Below are positions 15,978-25,988 of a stretch of 64,000 nt of DNA, piece by piece. The DNA comes from CBDFLS01 sp965249185. Its GTDB lineage: Bacteria > Chloroflexota > Dehalococcoidia > Lucifugimonadales > Australimonadaceae. The stretch spans positions 1,426,001 to 1,490,000 of the forward strand of contig CBDFLS010000002.1 of NCBI GenBank assembly GCA_965249185.1. The letters run 5' to 3'. How positions within the stretch are numbered: the first letter of the stretch is position 1; each line of letters starts with the position of its first letter. Below the pieces are notes generated by a model. The model was not told the origin of the DNA. It did no database searches and saw nothing but the letters and a program-made list of their open reading frames with translations. The translations under genes and the position numbers were made by a program.

Positions 15978-18779
15978 GTGTCAATGTTCGAAAACGGCGA
16001 GACCAACGGCGGTGCGGGCGGTGCATGGCGCGTCGGTCGCATCGGGGAGTTTCAGGGCATGCCTCCCCGGACCGGGCTCTTTATCAAGATCGGCCTGGCG
16101 GTCCTGGCGCTCATCCTCCTCTTCGTGGTCCTGAGCCTCGGCCGGAGCATCTATACCAACTGGCTCTGGTTCTCGCAGTTCGGCTTCCGTTCGGTGTACA
16201 CCACTATCCTTACGACCAAGATATGGCTCTTCTTGGCCGGCTTCGTGACCATGGGGACGCTGACGGTTCTGAGCTTCCGTTACGCCTACCGGAACTCGTG
16301 GGGCCCCGTTCTGTACCCCATGCCTCCGGAGGCGGTGGTATGGCTCCGGCGCGCGCTCATCGCCGCCATCGTGATAGTCGGAGCCATCATCGCCATCGCA
16401 TTCGGCACCGTTCTGGCCGGCCGGTGGAACGATTTCCTGCGTCTCATAAACTCCGTGAGCTTCGAGATGCAGGACCCGCTCTTCAACAAGGATGTGGGCT
16501 TCTACGTCTTCACCATGCCCGCGCTCCACATGGTGCAGGGGTGGCTGATGGGCGCCTTCATCGTCCTGATCGTTTTCTCCGCCGCCGTCTATCTGGCGGC
16601 CTACACGCTCCGGGGCGTGAACCCGGAGTTGACTCCCCAGCTCAGGACCCACCTGGCTTTGCTCGGCGCCGGGTTCATGCTGGCCGTCGCCGGCGCCCAC
16701 CTGCTCGACATCTACGAGATGCTCTTCTCCACATCGGGCACCGTGACGGGGGCCACCTTCGCCGACGTGACGGCGCGGCTCCCCGCCCTGCGTCTGCTCA
16801 CTGGCGTCGCCGCCCTGTCCGCTATCATCATCCTCGCCTCTATCCGGCTGAAGAACCTGCGCCAGGCCATGCGCCTCATACTCATCGGTTTGGGGCTGTG
16901 GGTGGTGGCGGCCGTGCTGGCCGGTGTCGCCTGGCCCGCGCTGGTCCAGCGCTTCTCCGTGGACCCCAACGAGCTGGAGCGGGAGCGCCTCTACATCGAG
17001 CGGAACATCGAGTGGACGCGCATCGGCTTCGACCTGAACCGGGTCAATTTGGAGCCGTACCCCGTCCGCGAGCAGCTCCTGCCCTCGGACCTGCTGGACA
17101 ACCCCGAGACGGTGAACAATATCCGACTGTGGGACCCCCGCCCGCTGCTGGACGTGTACAACCAGATCCAGCACCTGCGCCTCTACTACAACTTCTCGGA
17201 CGTGGACGTGGACCGGTACACGGTGGACGGCGACTACCGGCAGGTGCTCCTGGGCACCCGCGAGATCTTCCCTGAAGGCCTCGATCTCGCGGCCCAGAAC
17301 TGGGTGAACCAGAAGCTGGTCTATACCCACGGCTATGGTGTGGTGGTGAGCCCAGCCACGGAGTTCACGCAGGAGGGACAGCCCGAGTTCTACATTAAGG
17401 ACGTGCCGCCCACCGGGATCCTGACCGTGGACCAGCCCCGGGTCTACTACGGCGAGAACACAAAGGACTTTGTGTTCGTCAGCACCCAGGAACCCGAGTT
17501 CGATCACCCGGCCACCGAGGAGGGAGCGCAGCCGGTCTATATCTCCACTTACGAAGGGACCGGCGGGGTGCGCCTATCCAGCTTCTTCCGCCGCCTGGCC
17601 TACGCCTGGGAGTTCGGCGACATCAATGTGCTCATCAGCAGCCAGCTCACGAAGGAGAGCCGGGCGCTCTACCGCCGCGACATCCAGGAGCGGGTGGCCA
17701 CGGTGGCGCCCTTCCTGAGCCTGGACCAGGACCCCTACATGGTGGTGACCGAAGAGGGGCTCTTCTGGATCCAGGACGCCTATACCGTCACGGACCGGCT
17801 CCCCTACTCCAAGCGGCTGGACGAGGGAAACTTCAACTACATCCGTAACAGCGTGAAGGTGGTGCTGGACGCTTACAACGGGAGCCTCGCCTTCTATATT
17901 ATCGAGCCGGACGGCCGCGGTGATCCCCTGGTGCGCGTCTACGAGCAGATCTTCCCGGACCTCTTCCGGCCCATCGAAGAGATGCCCCGGAGCCTGCAGG
18001 CGCACATCCGCTATCCGGAGGCGCTGTTCCGCGCCCAAGCCCAGACCTATCTCCAGTACCACATGACCGACCCCAAGGAGTTCTTCCTGAAGGAGGACCA
18101 GTGGGAGATCCCCAACGAGGTGGTGCTGGAGGGAACCATCCAGCAGGTGGAGCCCTACTACGTAATCATGAAGCTGCGGGGCGAGGAGCGCGAGGAGTTC
18201 GTGCTGATCCTCCCGTTCACCCCCCAGGACAAGCCAAATCTGGTGGCCTGGATGGCCGCCCGCAGCGATGGCGAGCACTACGGCGATATTCTCGCCTTCC
18301 GCTTCCCCAAGGACCGCCTCTTCAACGGCCCCAGCCAGGTCGAGGCCCGCATCGACAACGACCCCAAGATCTCAGAGCAGTTCACCCTCTGGGGGCAGTC
18401 CGGGTCCATCGTCATCCGCGGCAATCTGCTGGTCATCCCCATCGGGGAGACGCTGCTCTACGCCGAGCCCATCTATCTGCAGGCCGAGACGCTGGATTTC
18501 CCGGAGCTGAAGCGCGTGATCCTGGTCACCGCGAACCAGGTGGTGATGGAGCCCACGCTCCAGGAGTCGGTCTTCGCCCTGCTGGGGCGGACACCCCCCA
18601 CGGTGCGCCCGCCCAGCGGCGGCGGCGCCGGGCCCGGCCCGGATGGCATCACCGCGGAGCAGTTCCAGGAGGCGCTGCAACGTCTCCAAGAGGCGTTGGA
18701 CGCGCTGCGTGGCGGGCTGGGTGATGTGGACGGGGCGCTGGAGAGCTTGCAGGAGCTTGCAGAAACGAGCGCCCCGTGA
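15978..18779 (+). CDS. UPF0182 family large membrane protein
   Basis: A 933-residue protein of the uncharacterised UPF0182 family (COG1615). The first ~330 residues carry about seven membrane segments (roughly 34-57, 75-98, 127-148, 186-210, 227-248, 275-293 and 303-325); the rest is a large soluble domain beginning with NELERERLYIERNIEWTRIGFDL and including YNFSDVDVDRY, VYTHGYGVVVSPA and RVYYGE motifs typical of the family. The C-terminus has a Gly/Pro-rich linker and a short Leu-rich coiled-coil-like tail (EALQRLQEALDALRGGLGDVDGALESLQEL). GTG 15978 follows AGAGGGG; ATG 15984 is an alternative. Its stop overlaps the argD start (GTGA), placing it inside the arginine operon, though nothing is known linking UPF0182 to arginine. 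Confidence 0.93.
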   Translation: MSMFENGETNGGAGGAWRVGRIGEFQGMPPRTGLFIKIGLAVLALILLFVVLSLGRSIYTNWLWFSQFGFRSVYTTILTTKIWLFLAGFVTMGTLTVLSFRYAYRNSWGPVLYPMPPEAVVWLRRALIAAIVIVGAIIAIAFGTVLAGRWNDFLRLINSVSFEMQDPLFNKDVGFYVFTMPALHMVQGWLMGAFIVLIVFSAAVYLAAYTLRGVNPELTPQLRTHLALLGAGFMLAVAGAHLLDIYEMLFSTSGTVTGATFADVTARLPALRLLTGVAALSAIIILASIRLKNLRQAMRLILIGLGLWVVAAVLAGVAWPALVQRFSVDPNELERERLYIERNIEWTRIGFDLNRVNLEPYPVREQLLPSDLLDNPETVNNIRLWDPRPLLDVYNQIQHLRLYYNFSDVDVDRYTVDGDYRQVLLGTREIFPEGLDLAAQNWVNQKLVYTHGYGVVVSPATEFTQEGQPEFYIKDVPPTGILTVDQPRVYYGENTKDFVFVSTQEPEFDHPATEEGAQPVYISTYEGTGGVRLSSFFRRLAYAWEFGDINVLISSQLTKESRALYRRDIQERVATVAPFLSLDQDPYMVVTEEGLFWIQDAYTVTDRLPYSKRLDEGNFNYIRNSVKVVLDAYNGSLAFYIIEPDGRGDPLVRVYEQIFPDLFRPIEEMPRSLQAHIRYPEALFRAQAQTYLQYHMTDPKEFFLKEDQWEIPNEVVLEGTIQQVEPYYVIMKLRGEEREEFVLILPFTPQDKPNLVAWMAARSDGEHYGDILAFRFPKDRLFNGPSQVEARIDNDPKISEQFTLWGQSGSIVIRGNLLVIPIGETLLYAEPIYLQAETLDFPELKRVILVTANQVVMEPTLQESVFALLGRTPPTVRPPSGGGAGPGPDGITAEQFQEALQRLQEALDALRGGLGDVDGALESLQELAETSAP

Positions 18780-19972
18780 GCACCGACTGGCGGGAGCGCG
18801 AGGCCCGCTATTACATGCACCTGGTGAACCGTCAGCCGGTGGTCATCCAGCGGGGTGAGGGCGCACGGGTATGGGACGCCGACGGCGTGGAGTACCTGGA
18901 CTTCACCGCGGGCTGGGCCGTGAACAACCTGGGCCACTGTCATCCCGCCGTCACCGAAGCGATCCGAGAGCAGGCGGGAACCCTGCTCCAGACCTCCAAC
19001 CAGTTCTACACCATTCCCCAGCTCCTTCTGGCCCAGGCGCTGGTGGAGCAGAGCTGCATGAACAAGGTGTTCTTCAGCAACAGCGGCGCCGAGGCTAACG
19101 AGGGCGCGGTGAAGCTGGCGCGCAAGTACGGCCGGCTCCACCGCAACGGCGCCCAGGAGGTGATCACGGCCCTGAACTCCTTCCACGGGCGCACCCTGGC
19201 CCTGGTGGCCGCCACGGGCCAGCCCCACTACCAGGAGGCGTGGAAGCCCCTGGCGCCCGGTTTCGTCAACGTCCCCTACGACGACCTGAAAGCGGTGAAG
19301 GCCGCCACCACCGCCGGCACCTGCGCGGTCATGATCGAGCCCGTCCAGGGCGAGGGGGGCGTCAACGTGCCCACGGAGGGCTACCTGAAGGGCCTCCGCG
19401 AGTGGTGCGACGCCAACAACCTGCTGCTCATCTTCGACGAGATCCAGACCGGGCTGGGGCGGCTCGGCACGCTCTTCGGCTACCAGAGCTTCGGCGTGGA
19501 GCCGGACGTGATGACGCTGGCCAAGGCGCTGGGCAACGGCGTGCCCATCGGCGCCTTCCTGTGCAACGAGCGGTGCGACGTGCTGGAGCCCGGCGACCAC
19601 GGCTCCACCTTCGGCGGCAACGCGCTGACCACGGCGGCCGCCAACGCCGCGTTCCGCTACCTGGTGGAGCACGATGTGTCCGCCCAGGCCAAGAGGCTCG
19701 GCGCTTACCTGCGCGGCGCGCTGGAGGCGCTGCGCTCCCGCCACCCCGATGCCATCGTCGATGTGCGGGGCATGGGCCTTTTGCTGGCCGTCCAGTTTAG
19801 TAGTACGATATCCGCAAAGGTGGTCGGCGCCTGCAACCACGAGGGTTTGCTGCTGAACGCGGTGAAGCCGGACGCCATCCGTATCATGCCGCCGCTCATC
19901 ATCACCGAGGCCGACGTGGACGAGGCGGTGGAGAAGCTGGAGCGGGGCCTCGGCGTCGCGTTGGCCGGCTGA
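18776..19972 (+). CDS. argD: Acetylornithine aminotransferase (class III)
   Basis: A 398-residue PLP enzyme converting N-acetylglutamate semialdehyde to acetylornithine. Class III landmarks: VWDADGVEYLDFTAGWAVNNLGHCHP, FFSNSGAEANEGAVKLARKY, NSFHGRTLALVAATGQ, LIFDEIQTGLGRLG (Asp for the cofactor), LAKALGNGVPIGAF (Schiff-base Lys) and HGSTFGGNALTTAAA. Class III enzymes overlap in specificity (acetylornithine, ornithine, succinyldiaminopimelate, GABA), but position between argB and argG supports argD. Start GTG 18776 overlaps the UPF0182 stop. A palindrome CCCCGGCGCCGGGG (20000-20013) lies between it and argG, without a T tract. Confidence 0.92.
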   Translation: MSTDWREREARYYMHLVNRQPVVIQRGEGARVWDADGVEYLDFTAGWAVNNLGHCHPAVTEAIREQAGTLLQTSNQFYTIPQLLLAQALVEQSCMNKVFFSNSGAEANEGAVKLARKYGRLHRNGAQEVITALNSFHGRTLALVAATGQPHYQEAWKPLAPGFVNVPYDDLKAVKAATTAGTCAVMIEPVQGEGGVNVPTEGYLKGLREWCDANNLLLIFDEIQTGLGRLGTLFGYQSFGVEPDVMTLAKALGNGVPIGAFLCNERCDVLEPGDHGSTFGGNALTTAAANAAFRYLVEHDVSAQAKRLGAYLRGALEALRSRHPDAIVDVRGMGLLLAVQFSSTISAKVVGACNHEGLLLNAVKPDAIRIMPPLIITEADVDEAVEKLERGLGVALAG

Positions 19973-20029
19973 CCCCCACCGCTCACCCGCATCAACCTCC
20001 CCCGGCGCCGGGGATGAGGGAAGAGACCC

Positions 20030-21229
<1,200 letters not shown>

Positions 21230-21261
21230 GGCACAGCCGCTCGTGGTGAGGGGCAGGTCGG

Positions 21262-21291
21262 TTGGGGAGCCCGCCCTGCGTGTGGTATGAT
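21262..21291 (+). promoter_or_regulatory. Predicted promoter of the argH leader transcript
   Basis: TTGGGG at 21262-21267 and TATGAT at 21286-21291 are 18 bases apart. The start would fall near 21298, leaving a leader of about 170 bases before argH. This placement makes a short leader transcript that begins just upstream of the leader peptide's ribosome-binding site. Confidence 0.55.
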
Positions 21292-21318
21292 TACTGCTGT
21301 CCAAGGAGCGAAGCCACG

Positions 21319-21369
21319 ATGCACCGCCGACACATCCATTCGAACCACCGCACAGAGTTGGGACCATGA
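21319..21369 (+). CDS. Candidate 16-residue His/Arg-rich leader peptide before argH
   Basis: The short frame encodes MHRRHIHSNHRTELGP and ends in TGA at 21367-21369. Four of 16 residues are His and three are Arg (positions 3, 4 and 11). An AAGGAG ribosome-binding site at 21303-21308 lies 10 bases upstream of the ATG. The frame sits between a predicted promoter and an intrinsic terminator in front of argH, the arrangement expected for a leader peptide whose translation senses charged tRNA. Too short for statistical support by itself; the context is the evidence. Confidence 0.5.
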   Translation: MHRRHIHSNHRTELGP

Positions 21370-21378
21370 CCGGCACGT

Positions 21379-21433
21379 AGGCGCGCCCGCCTTCTAGCCT
21401 GCTCACCGGCCCCTAGCTTTCGGGGCCTTTTTT
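21379..21433 (+). terminator. Candidate attenuator hairpins: pause-type hairpin and intrinsic terminator before argH
   Basis: A small hairpin AGGCG/CGCCT (21379-21392) is followed by GGCCCC (21408-21413), an 8-base loop, GGGGCC (21422-21427) and six T's (21428-21433): a textbook intrinsic terminator 34 bases before the argH ATG. GGGACC at 21360-21365, at the end of the leader ORF, could pair with the GGCCCC arm (one A-C mismatch) and so act as an antiterminator; a ribosome finishing the leader would mask it. Confidence 0.7.
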
Positions 21434-21466
21434 ATTTAGAGTTCGGAGCGCCGAGAGTCACGAGCC

Positions 21467-22840
21467 ATGACCGACTACAAGACCCACCACTTCCAAGCGG
21501 CCTCCCGCTACACCGTCTCCATCGGCTACGACCGCCGTCTCTACGGCCACGACATCGATGGGTCCATCGCCCACGCCCGCATGCTGGCAAGGCAGGGCAT
21601 TATCTCCAAAGCCGACGGCCAGACGCTGGTGGACGGCCTGGAGCGGGTGCGCGGCGAGATCGAATCCGGCGCCTTTCCCTGGCGCGAGGAGCTGGAGGAC
21701 CTGCACATGAACATTGAGCAGCGCCTCCACGAGCTGGTCGGCGACGCCGCGGGGCGCCTGCACACCGCCCGCTCCCGCAACGACCAGGTGGCCACCTCCC
21801 TGCGGCTCTTCACGCGGGAGGCCATCGCCGGCGCCACGGCGGGGCTGCGGAAGCTCCAGGGCGTGCTGCTCGACCTGGCCGAAGCGCACACCGGCGTGCT
21901 GATGCCCGGCTATACCCACCTGCAACGGGCCCAGCCGGTGCTGCTGGCCCACCACCTGCTGGCCTACTTCGAGATGCTGGACCGCGACGCGGCGCGCCTG
22001 GCCGACTGCCACCGCCGGGTGAACGTGCTGGCCCTGGGCAGCGGCGCCCTGGCGGGCGTTCCCTACCCCATCGACCGCGAGTCCGTGGCCCGCGAGCTGG
22101 GGTTCGACGGCATCAGCGCCAGCTCCATGGACGCGGTGTCCGACCGCGACTTCGTGGTGGAGTTCCTGGCCGCCGCCGCCACCTGCATGATGCACTGCTC
22201 GCGGCTGGGGGAGGAGCTGGTGCTCTGGTGCTCCCAGGAGTTCGGCTTCGTGCGCCTGGCCCCCGACTGGGTCACGGGCTCCAGCATGATGCCCCAGAAG
22301 CGCAACCCCGACTTCGCGGAGCTGGCCAGGGGCAAGACCGGGCGCGTCTACGGCCACCTGATGGGACTGCTCACCGTTCTCAAGGGGCTGCCCCTCACCT
22401 ATAATCGGGACCTGCAAGAGGACAAAGAAGCCCTCTTCGACACAGTGGACACGCTGGATGCGACGCTGGAGGCCTTTTGCGGGATGCTGAGCACGCTGGA
22501 GGTGAACGCCGAGCGCATGGAGGAGGCGGCGGGAGATAGCGCGCTCTTGGCCACGGACCTGGCCGACTACCTGGTGGCCAAGGGCGTCCCCTTCCGGGAG
22601 GCCCATATGGCTGTCGGCAGGCTCTGCGAGCTGGACGTGCCGCTCCGGGAGCTCCCCATCGAGGAGTACCGCCGGCAATCGCCCGCCTTCGACACCGACG
22701 TGTACCAGGTGACGGCCCGGGCATCGGCGACGGCCCGCGACGTAGCGGGCGGCACCGCCCCGGACCGCGTAACCGCCGCCCTGCAAGAGGCACGCCGACG
22801 CTGGCAGGAGGCGTCGAAGGCCCCGAGCCAGACTACCTAG
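21467..22840 (+). CDS. argH: Argininosuccinate lyase
   Basis: A 457-residue fumarase/aspartase-superfamily enzyme that releases arginine and fumarate, the last step of arginine synthesis. DLHMNIEQRLHELVGDAAGRLHTARSRNDQVATSLRLF, the TxxH motif in MPGYTHLQRAQPVLLAHHLLAY, and the mobile signature loop SSMMPQKRNPDFAELARGKTGRVYG (catalytic Ser) are all present. Length is normal. It lies 237 bases downstream of argG, behind the candidate leader peptide and terminator, suggesting that its expression is tuned separately from argG. Confidence 0.97.
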   Translation: MTDYKTHHFQAASRYTVSIGYDRRLYGHDIDGSIAHARMLARQGIISKADGQTLVDGLERVRGEIESGAFPWREELEDLHMNIEQRLHELVGDAAGRLHTARSRNDQVATSLRLFTREAIAGATAGLRKLQGVLLDLAEAHTGVLMPGYTHLQRAQPVLLAHHLLAYFEMLDRDAARLADCHRRVNVLALGSGALAGVPYPIDRESVARELGFDGISASSMDAVSDRDFVVEFLAAAATCMMHCSRLGEELVLWCSQEFGFVRLAPDWVTGSSMMPQKRNPDFAELARGKTGRVYGHLMGLLTVLKGLPLTYNRDLQEDKEALFDTVDTLDATLEAFCGMLSTLEVNAERMEEAAGDSALLATDLADYLVAKGVPFREAHMAVGRLCELDVPLRELPIEEYRRQSPAFDTDVYQVTARASATARDVAGGTAPDRVTAALQEARRRWQEASKAPSQTT

Positions 22841-22901
22841 CCGTAAAGTTCTTTGCGGAGGGGTTCCCACTATCCCGGAAGGGCGTAGGAGAGAAACCGA
22901 G

Positions 22902-23585
22902 ATGACAGTTAACGTAGTGAAGCTGGCGCCGTCGGTCCTGTCGGCCGACTTCGCGCGGCTGGGCGAGATCGTGGCGGAGACCACCGCTGCCGGCGCCGAC
23001 TACATCCACGTCGATGTCATGGACGGCCGCTTCGTGCCCAACCTGACGGCCGGTCCGCTGGTGGTGGAGGCGATCCGCGCTCACACGCCGCTGCCGCTGG
23101 ACGTGCACCTAATGGTGGTGGAACCGGAGCGGCTCATCCCCGGCTTCGTGGCCGCCGGCGCCAGCATCGTGACCGTCCACCAAGAGGCGTGCCATCACCT
23201 ACACCGGGTGGTGCACCAGGTGAAGGAGCTGGGCGTCCGGGCCGGCGTGGCGATCAACCCCTCGACGCCGGCATCCACGTTGAGCGAGGTGCTCCCCGAC
23301 CTTGACCTGGTACTGGCCATGACGGTGAACCCCGGCTTCGGCGGCCAAGCGTTCATCTCCCACGTGCTGAACAAGGTGCGCCGCCTGCGTGAGATGATCG
23401 ACGAGGCAGGCTTGGCCACGGAGCTGGAGGTGGACGGCGGCATCAAGGCCGGCAACGTGGCCCAGGCGGTAACGGCCGGGGCGCGGGTTATCGTGGCCGG
23501 CTCCGCCGTCTACACGCCGGATATGGGCATCGCTCAGGCCATCGCGGCGCTCCGCGACGGTGTCCGCCTGGCGTCGAGCGCGTAG
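22902..23585 (+). CDS. rpe: Ribulose-phosphate 3-epimerase
   Basis: A 227-residue TIM-barrel enzyme interconverting ribulose-5-phosphate and xylulose-5-phosphate (pentose phosphate or Calvin pathway). LAPSVLSADFARLGEIV at the N-terminus, DYIHVDVMDGRFVPNLT, DVHLMVVEPER, LAMTVNPGFGGQAFI and LEVDGGIKAGNV (catalytic Asp and phosphate site) are the family motifs. Start ATG 22902 follows GGAGAGAAACCGAG. It is 61 bases after argH in the same direction and may be co-transcribed. Confidence 0.96.
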   Translation: MTVNVVKLAPSVLSADFARLGEIVAETTAAGADYIHVDVMDGRFVPNLTAGPLVVEAIRAHTPLPLDVHLMVVEPERLIPGFVAAGASIVTVHQEACHHLHRVVHQVKELGVRAGVAINPSTPASTLSEVLPDLDLVLAMTVNPGFGGQAFISHVLNKVRRLREMIDEAGLATELEVDGGIKAGNVAQAVTAGARVIVAGSAVYTPDMGIAQAIAALRDGVRLASSA

Positions 23586-23627
23586 GGCAGTCCCCGAAAG
23601 CGGCCGCCGCGCCGGCGCCTTGGCCGG

Positions 23628-25385
23628 TCACGCACTGGAGAGCTGCCGAAGCGTTTCCTTGCCACGAGCGGTCAGATCGGCGAGCTGAGGGTCCGGACAA
23701 TCGAACGCGGCCGCGAGCTCGAGACCTTCTTGGAGGAGCTCAACGGCCCTGCTCGTATCGCCGAGCGCAGCATAGGTGAGGCCGGCTCCCAGAAGCGGGT
23801 GAGGACCTTCCAGCGAGCGGTCCAACGCCACTTCGTAATCCTCCCTCGCCTTCTCATAGTCGCCGGATGTGAAATATACGTACGCTCGGGTATCGAATAT
23901 GTAGGCGTTATCGGCTGGCTGCAGCTCTATCGCCTTAGTGGCGTCAACGACCGCCTGTTCGTAGTTGCCCAATGACGAATTGATCAGCGCTCGGTTGTTG
24001 TGATGCGCCGCGTCCTCTTCATCGAGTTGAATGGCGCGGTCCAGATCGCTCAGCGCATTCGCGTGGTCCAGAACAATCCAATAGAGCAGTCCGCGGCCGT
24101 CGTACAGAGACGCATCTTCCGGCACGAGCCCGATAATTGCGGTGGTGTCGGTCACGGCGCCGGCGAAGTCGCACAACCCCACGTGGGCGGATAGACGGTT
24201 CTCGTAAGCCTCTATGAGGGCGGGGTCCAGCCCTATGGCCTTTGAAGCGGCGTAGACCACCGTTTCATAGTCGCCCAGAAAGTTCAAGACGAATGTGCTC
24301 CAATCGAGGTACGACTGAGCGTCCTGGAACTCTTCCCCGTGCCTCATCACGATGGTAAAGGGCACCAGGTCCAGCACCTCGCCATTCAAGAAAACCAGCA
24401 CGATGTAGAAGCCCGGCTCCCATCCTTCCTCGGACTCGAACGAGACCCAGGCGGGTCCTGGGGCGCCGAGGGCGGTCTCCACACGCTCGAGCGCTTCGAG
24501 CGGAGTGCCTTCGCGGTCGACCTTGAACAGGCTGAACTCCAAGGTCGAGCCGCTCAGCACGTAGACTGGAACTCCACCCGCGTAGACCCGGGGCGCGGTG
24601 GATTCAAAGGTGCTGCCTACGCCAATCGGCGTGCCGGCCGTCTCGTCGAAATCGCTGGCCGTCGCCGTGCCGGTCATGGCCGCGGCCGGGGGTACGAAAC
24701 TCGGGCCCGGCAGCGTCGCGCTCACAATCGGGCTCGCCAGCGCCTCCTCTTGGGACTCGAATGAGCTCTCCCACGCTCTCGCCAGGAAGACAAAGCCCAT
24801 TCTCGGGATGGTGACCGTATAGAGCCTCGCGGTCCACGTCCGCGTAGCGTCGCTGAAGCTGATTTGCGTTTCCCGGCCGGGGACTCCGCCCACCACGGCC
24901 CCCCGGGACGAAGTGACCCGCAGGCCCTCCACCTCCCCGGCGAGGTTTGTGATCGCTCGCTGGGTGTATGCATCGAGCCCCATTGGGGTCTGAAAAATCT
25001 CTATGGTGACCGTAATGGAAGCCGTGCCGGTGCTATTTTGCGCCGTGACGAGCTGGGGGCTTGGGACCTCAAGAAGCCAATCGCTGGGGTAGGAGAAGGA
25101 GACCCCGAGCTCGTCGTTGGTGTGTGTCGCCAGGGATACCGGCGTTGCGGTGGGCCCCGGCGTCGGCGTAGCCGTGGGCTTCGCCGTTGGCGTGGCAGTC
25201 GGCTGTGGTGTTCGTGTCGGCGTGGCGGAAGGCGCCGGCGTTGGGGTGCGAGTTGGAGTGGCGGTCGGCGTGGAAGTGGGAGCGGTGGTCGGGCTGGGCG
25301 TGGCGGTGGGCTCGGACTGGCCGCACGCCGCCAACAGCAACAGGCCGAGGGCCAGAAGCGAAGCGAGACGTAAGCGCGTATGCAT
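23628..25385 (-). CDS. Lipoprotein with Pro/Thr linker and C-terminal TPR repeats
   Basis: A 585-residue exported lipoprotein. The start ATG 25385 gives a signal peptide ending in the lipobox LLAACG. Residues ~28-85 are a low-complexity Pro-Thr-Ala linker (TPTATPTRTPTPAPS and similar), typical of Chloroflexi surface lipoproteins. A domain beginning NDELGVSFSYPSDWLLEVPS (PsbP/'photosystem II stability' like fold) follows, then a beta-rich middle region, and the C-terminal ~200 residues have at least three to four tetratricopeptide repeats (e.g. ALSDLDRAIQLDEEDAAHHNN, EQAVVDATKAIELQPADNAY, KAREDYEVALDRSLEGPHP). Probably anchored outside the membrane as a protein-binding scaffold; function unknown. 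Convergent with rpe. Confidence 0.85.
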   Translation of the reverse strand: MHTRLRLASLLALGLLLLAACGQSEPTATPSPTTAPTSTPTATPTRTPTPAPSATPTRTPQPTATPTAKPTATPTPGPTATPVSLATHTNDELGVSFSYPSDWLLEVPSPQLVTAQNSTGTASITVTIEIFQTPMGLDAYTQRAITNLAGEVEGLRVTSSRGAVVGGVPGRETQISFSDATRTWTARLYTVTIPRMGFVFLARAWESSFESQEEALASPIVSATLPGPSFVPPAAAMTGTATASDFDETAGTPIGVGSTFESTAPRVYAGGVPVYVLSGSTLEFSLFKVDREGTPLEALERVETALGAPGPAWVSFESEEGWEPGFYIVLVFLNGEVLDLVPFTIVMRHGEEFQDAQSYLDWSTFVLNFLGDYETVVYAASKAIGLDPALIEAYENRLSAHVGLCDFAGAVTDTTAIIGLVPEDASLYDGRGLLYWIVLDHANALSDLDRAIQLDEEDAAHHNNRALINSSLGNYEQAVVDATKAIELQPADNAYIFDTRAYVYFTSGDYEKAREDYEVALDRSLEGPHPLLGAGLTYAALGDTSRAVELLQEGLELAAAFDCPDPQLADLTARGKETLRQLSSA

Positions 25386-25475
25386 GGCAGCGATTATACG
25401 ACCAACACGGGTGACGGCAAAGCGCCGTCGCGGCATGGACCCATCGGCGCGCTCCGCGACGGCGTCCGTCAGGTG

Positions 25476-25895
25476 CTACTCCGCCGGTGGGATGGCCCCG
25501 AGCTGCCGCAGCAGGCCCAGCTCATCGCTGTTGTTCCAGGACTCCACGATCATGCCGTTCTCGATACGGACGATGTAGATCCCAGGCCGGGCCATGGGCC
25601 TGCCCGTGGGCGCTATCCCCTGGTACTCGCCCCCGTGGGTGCCCCGGACGGTGATCCGGGCCGCTACCGTGTCGCCCTCGGCGATCATATCCTCGATGGT
25701 GGCATGGAGGTCGGGGAAGGCCGCTTGCATCGAGCTGACGCCCTTCCTGGCGGCCTCGGGCCCGCGGGGAATCCCGGACGAAGCGTTATGGCTCGTGGAG
25801 GCGGCGGCGAAGATCTCGTCGGCCAGCTCCAGCTTCCTGCCGTTGATCACCTCCTCCACGAAACGCCGCACGAGCGCCTTATTCTCCTCGGACAT
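25476..25895 (-). CDS. SnoaL-like / ester cyclase family protein
   Basis: A 139-residue small alpha+beta-barrel protein of the NTF2-like SnoaL superfamily. N-terminal ENKALVRRFVEEVINGRKLELADEIFA, central DMIAEGDTVAARITVRGTHGGEYQGIAPTGRPMA and C-terminal GIYIVRIENGMIVESWNNSDELGLLRQLGAI are typical. Members include polyketide cyclases, but most are of unknown function. Close relative of the next gene (about 100 bases upstream on this strand); the pair looks like a duplication. No clear catalytic Asp/His pair can be assigned from sequence alone. Confidence 0.85.
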   Translation of the reverse strand: MSEENKALVRRFVEEVINGRKLELADEIFAAASTSHNASSGIPRGPEAARKGVSSMQAAFPDLHATIEDMIAEGDTVAARITVRGTHGGEYQGIAPTGRPMARPGIYIVRIENGMIVESWNNSDELGLLRQLGAIPPAE

Positions 25896-25988
25896 GATGC
25901 CTCCTTCCGCGGCGTCAGATGGCGCCGAGCTGCTGCCTCAAGCCTGGACGATTGGCCCAGCCCCGAGGCGATTGGACTAAGATATAGG

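Noticed and set aside
21359..21365. T-box riboswitch before argH (TGGGACC matches the UGGNACC core)
   Set aside because: The predicted transcript starts near 21298, leaving no room for stem I; N = G would pair with a discriminator C, which fits tRNA-His but not tRNA-Arg. The leader-peptide model explains more.
25130..25330. Tandem repeat locus in the TPR lipoprotein gene
   Set aside because: It is the DNA for a Pro/Thr-rich linker of the protein, not an independent element.
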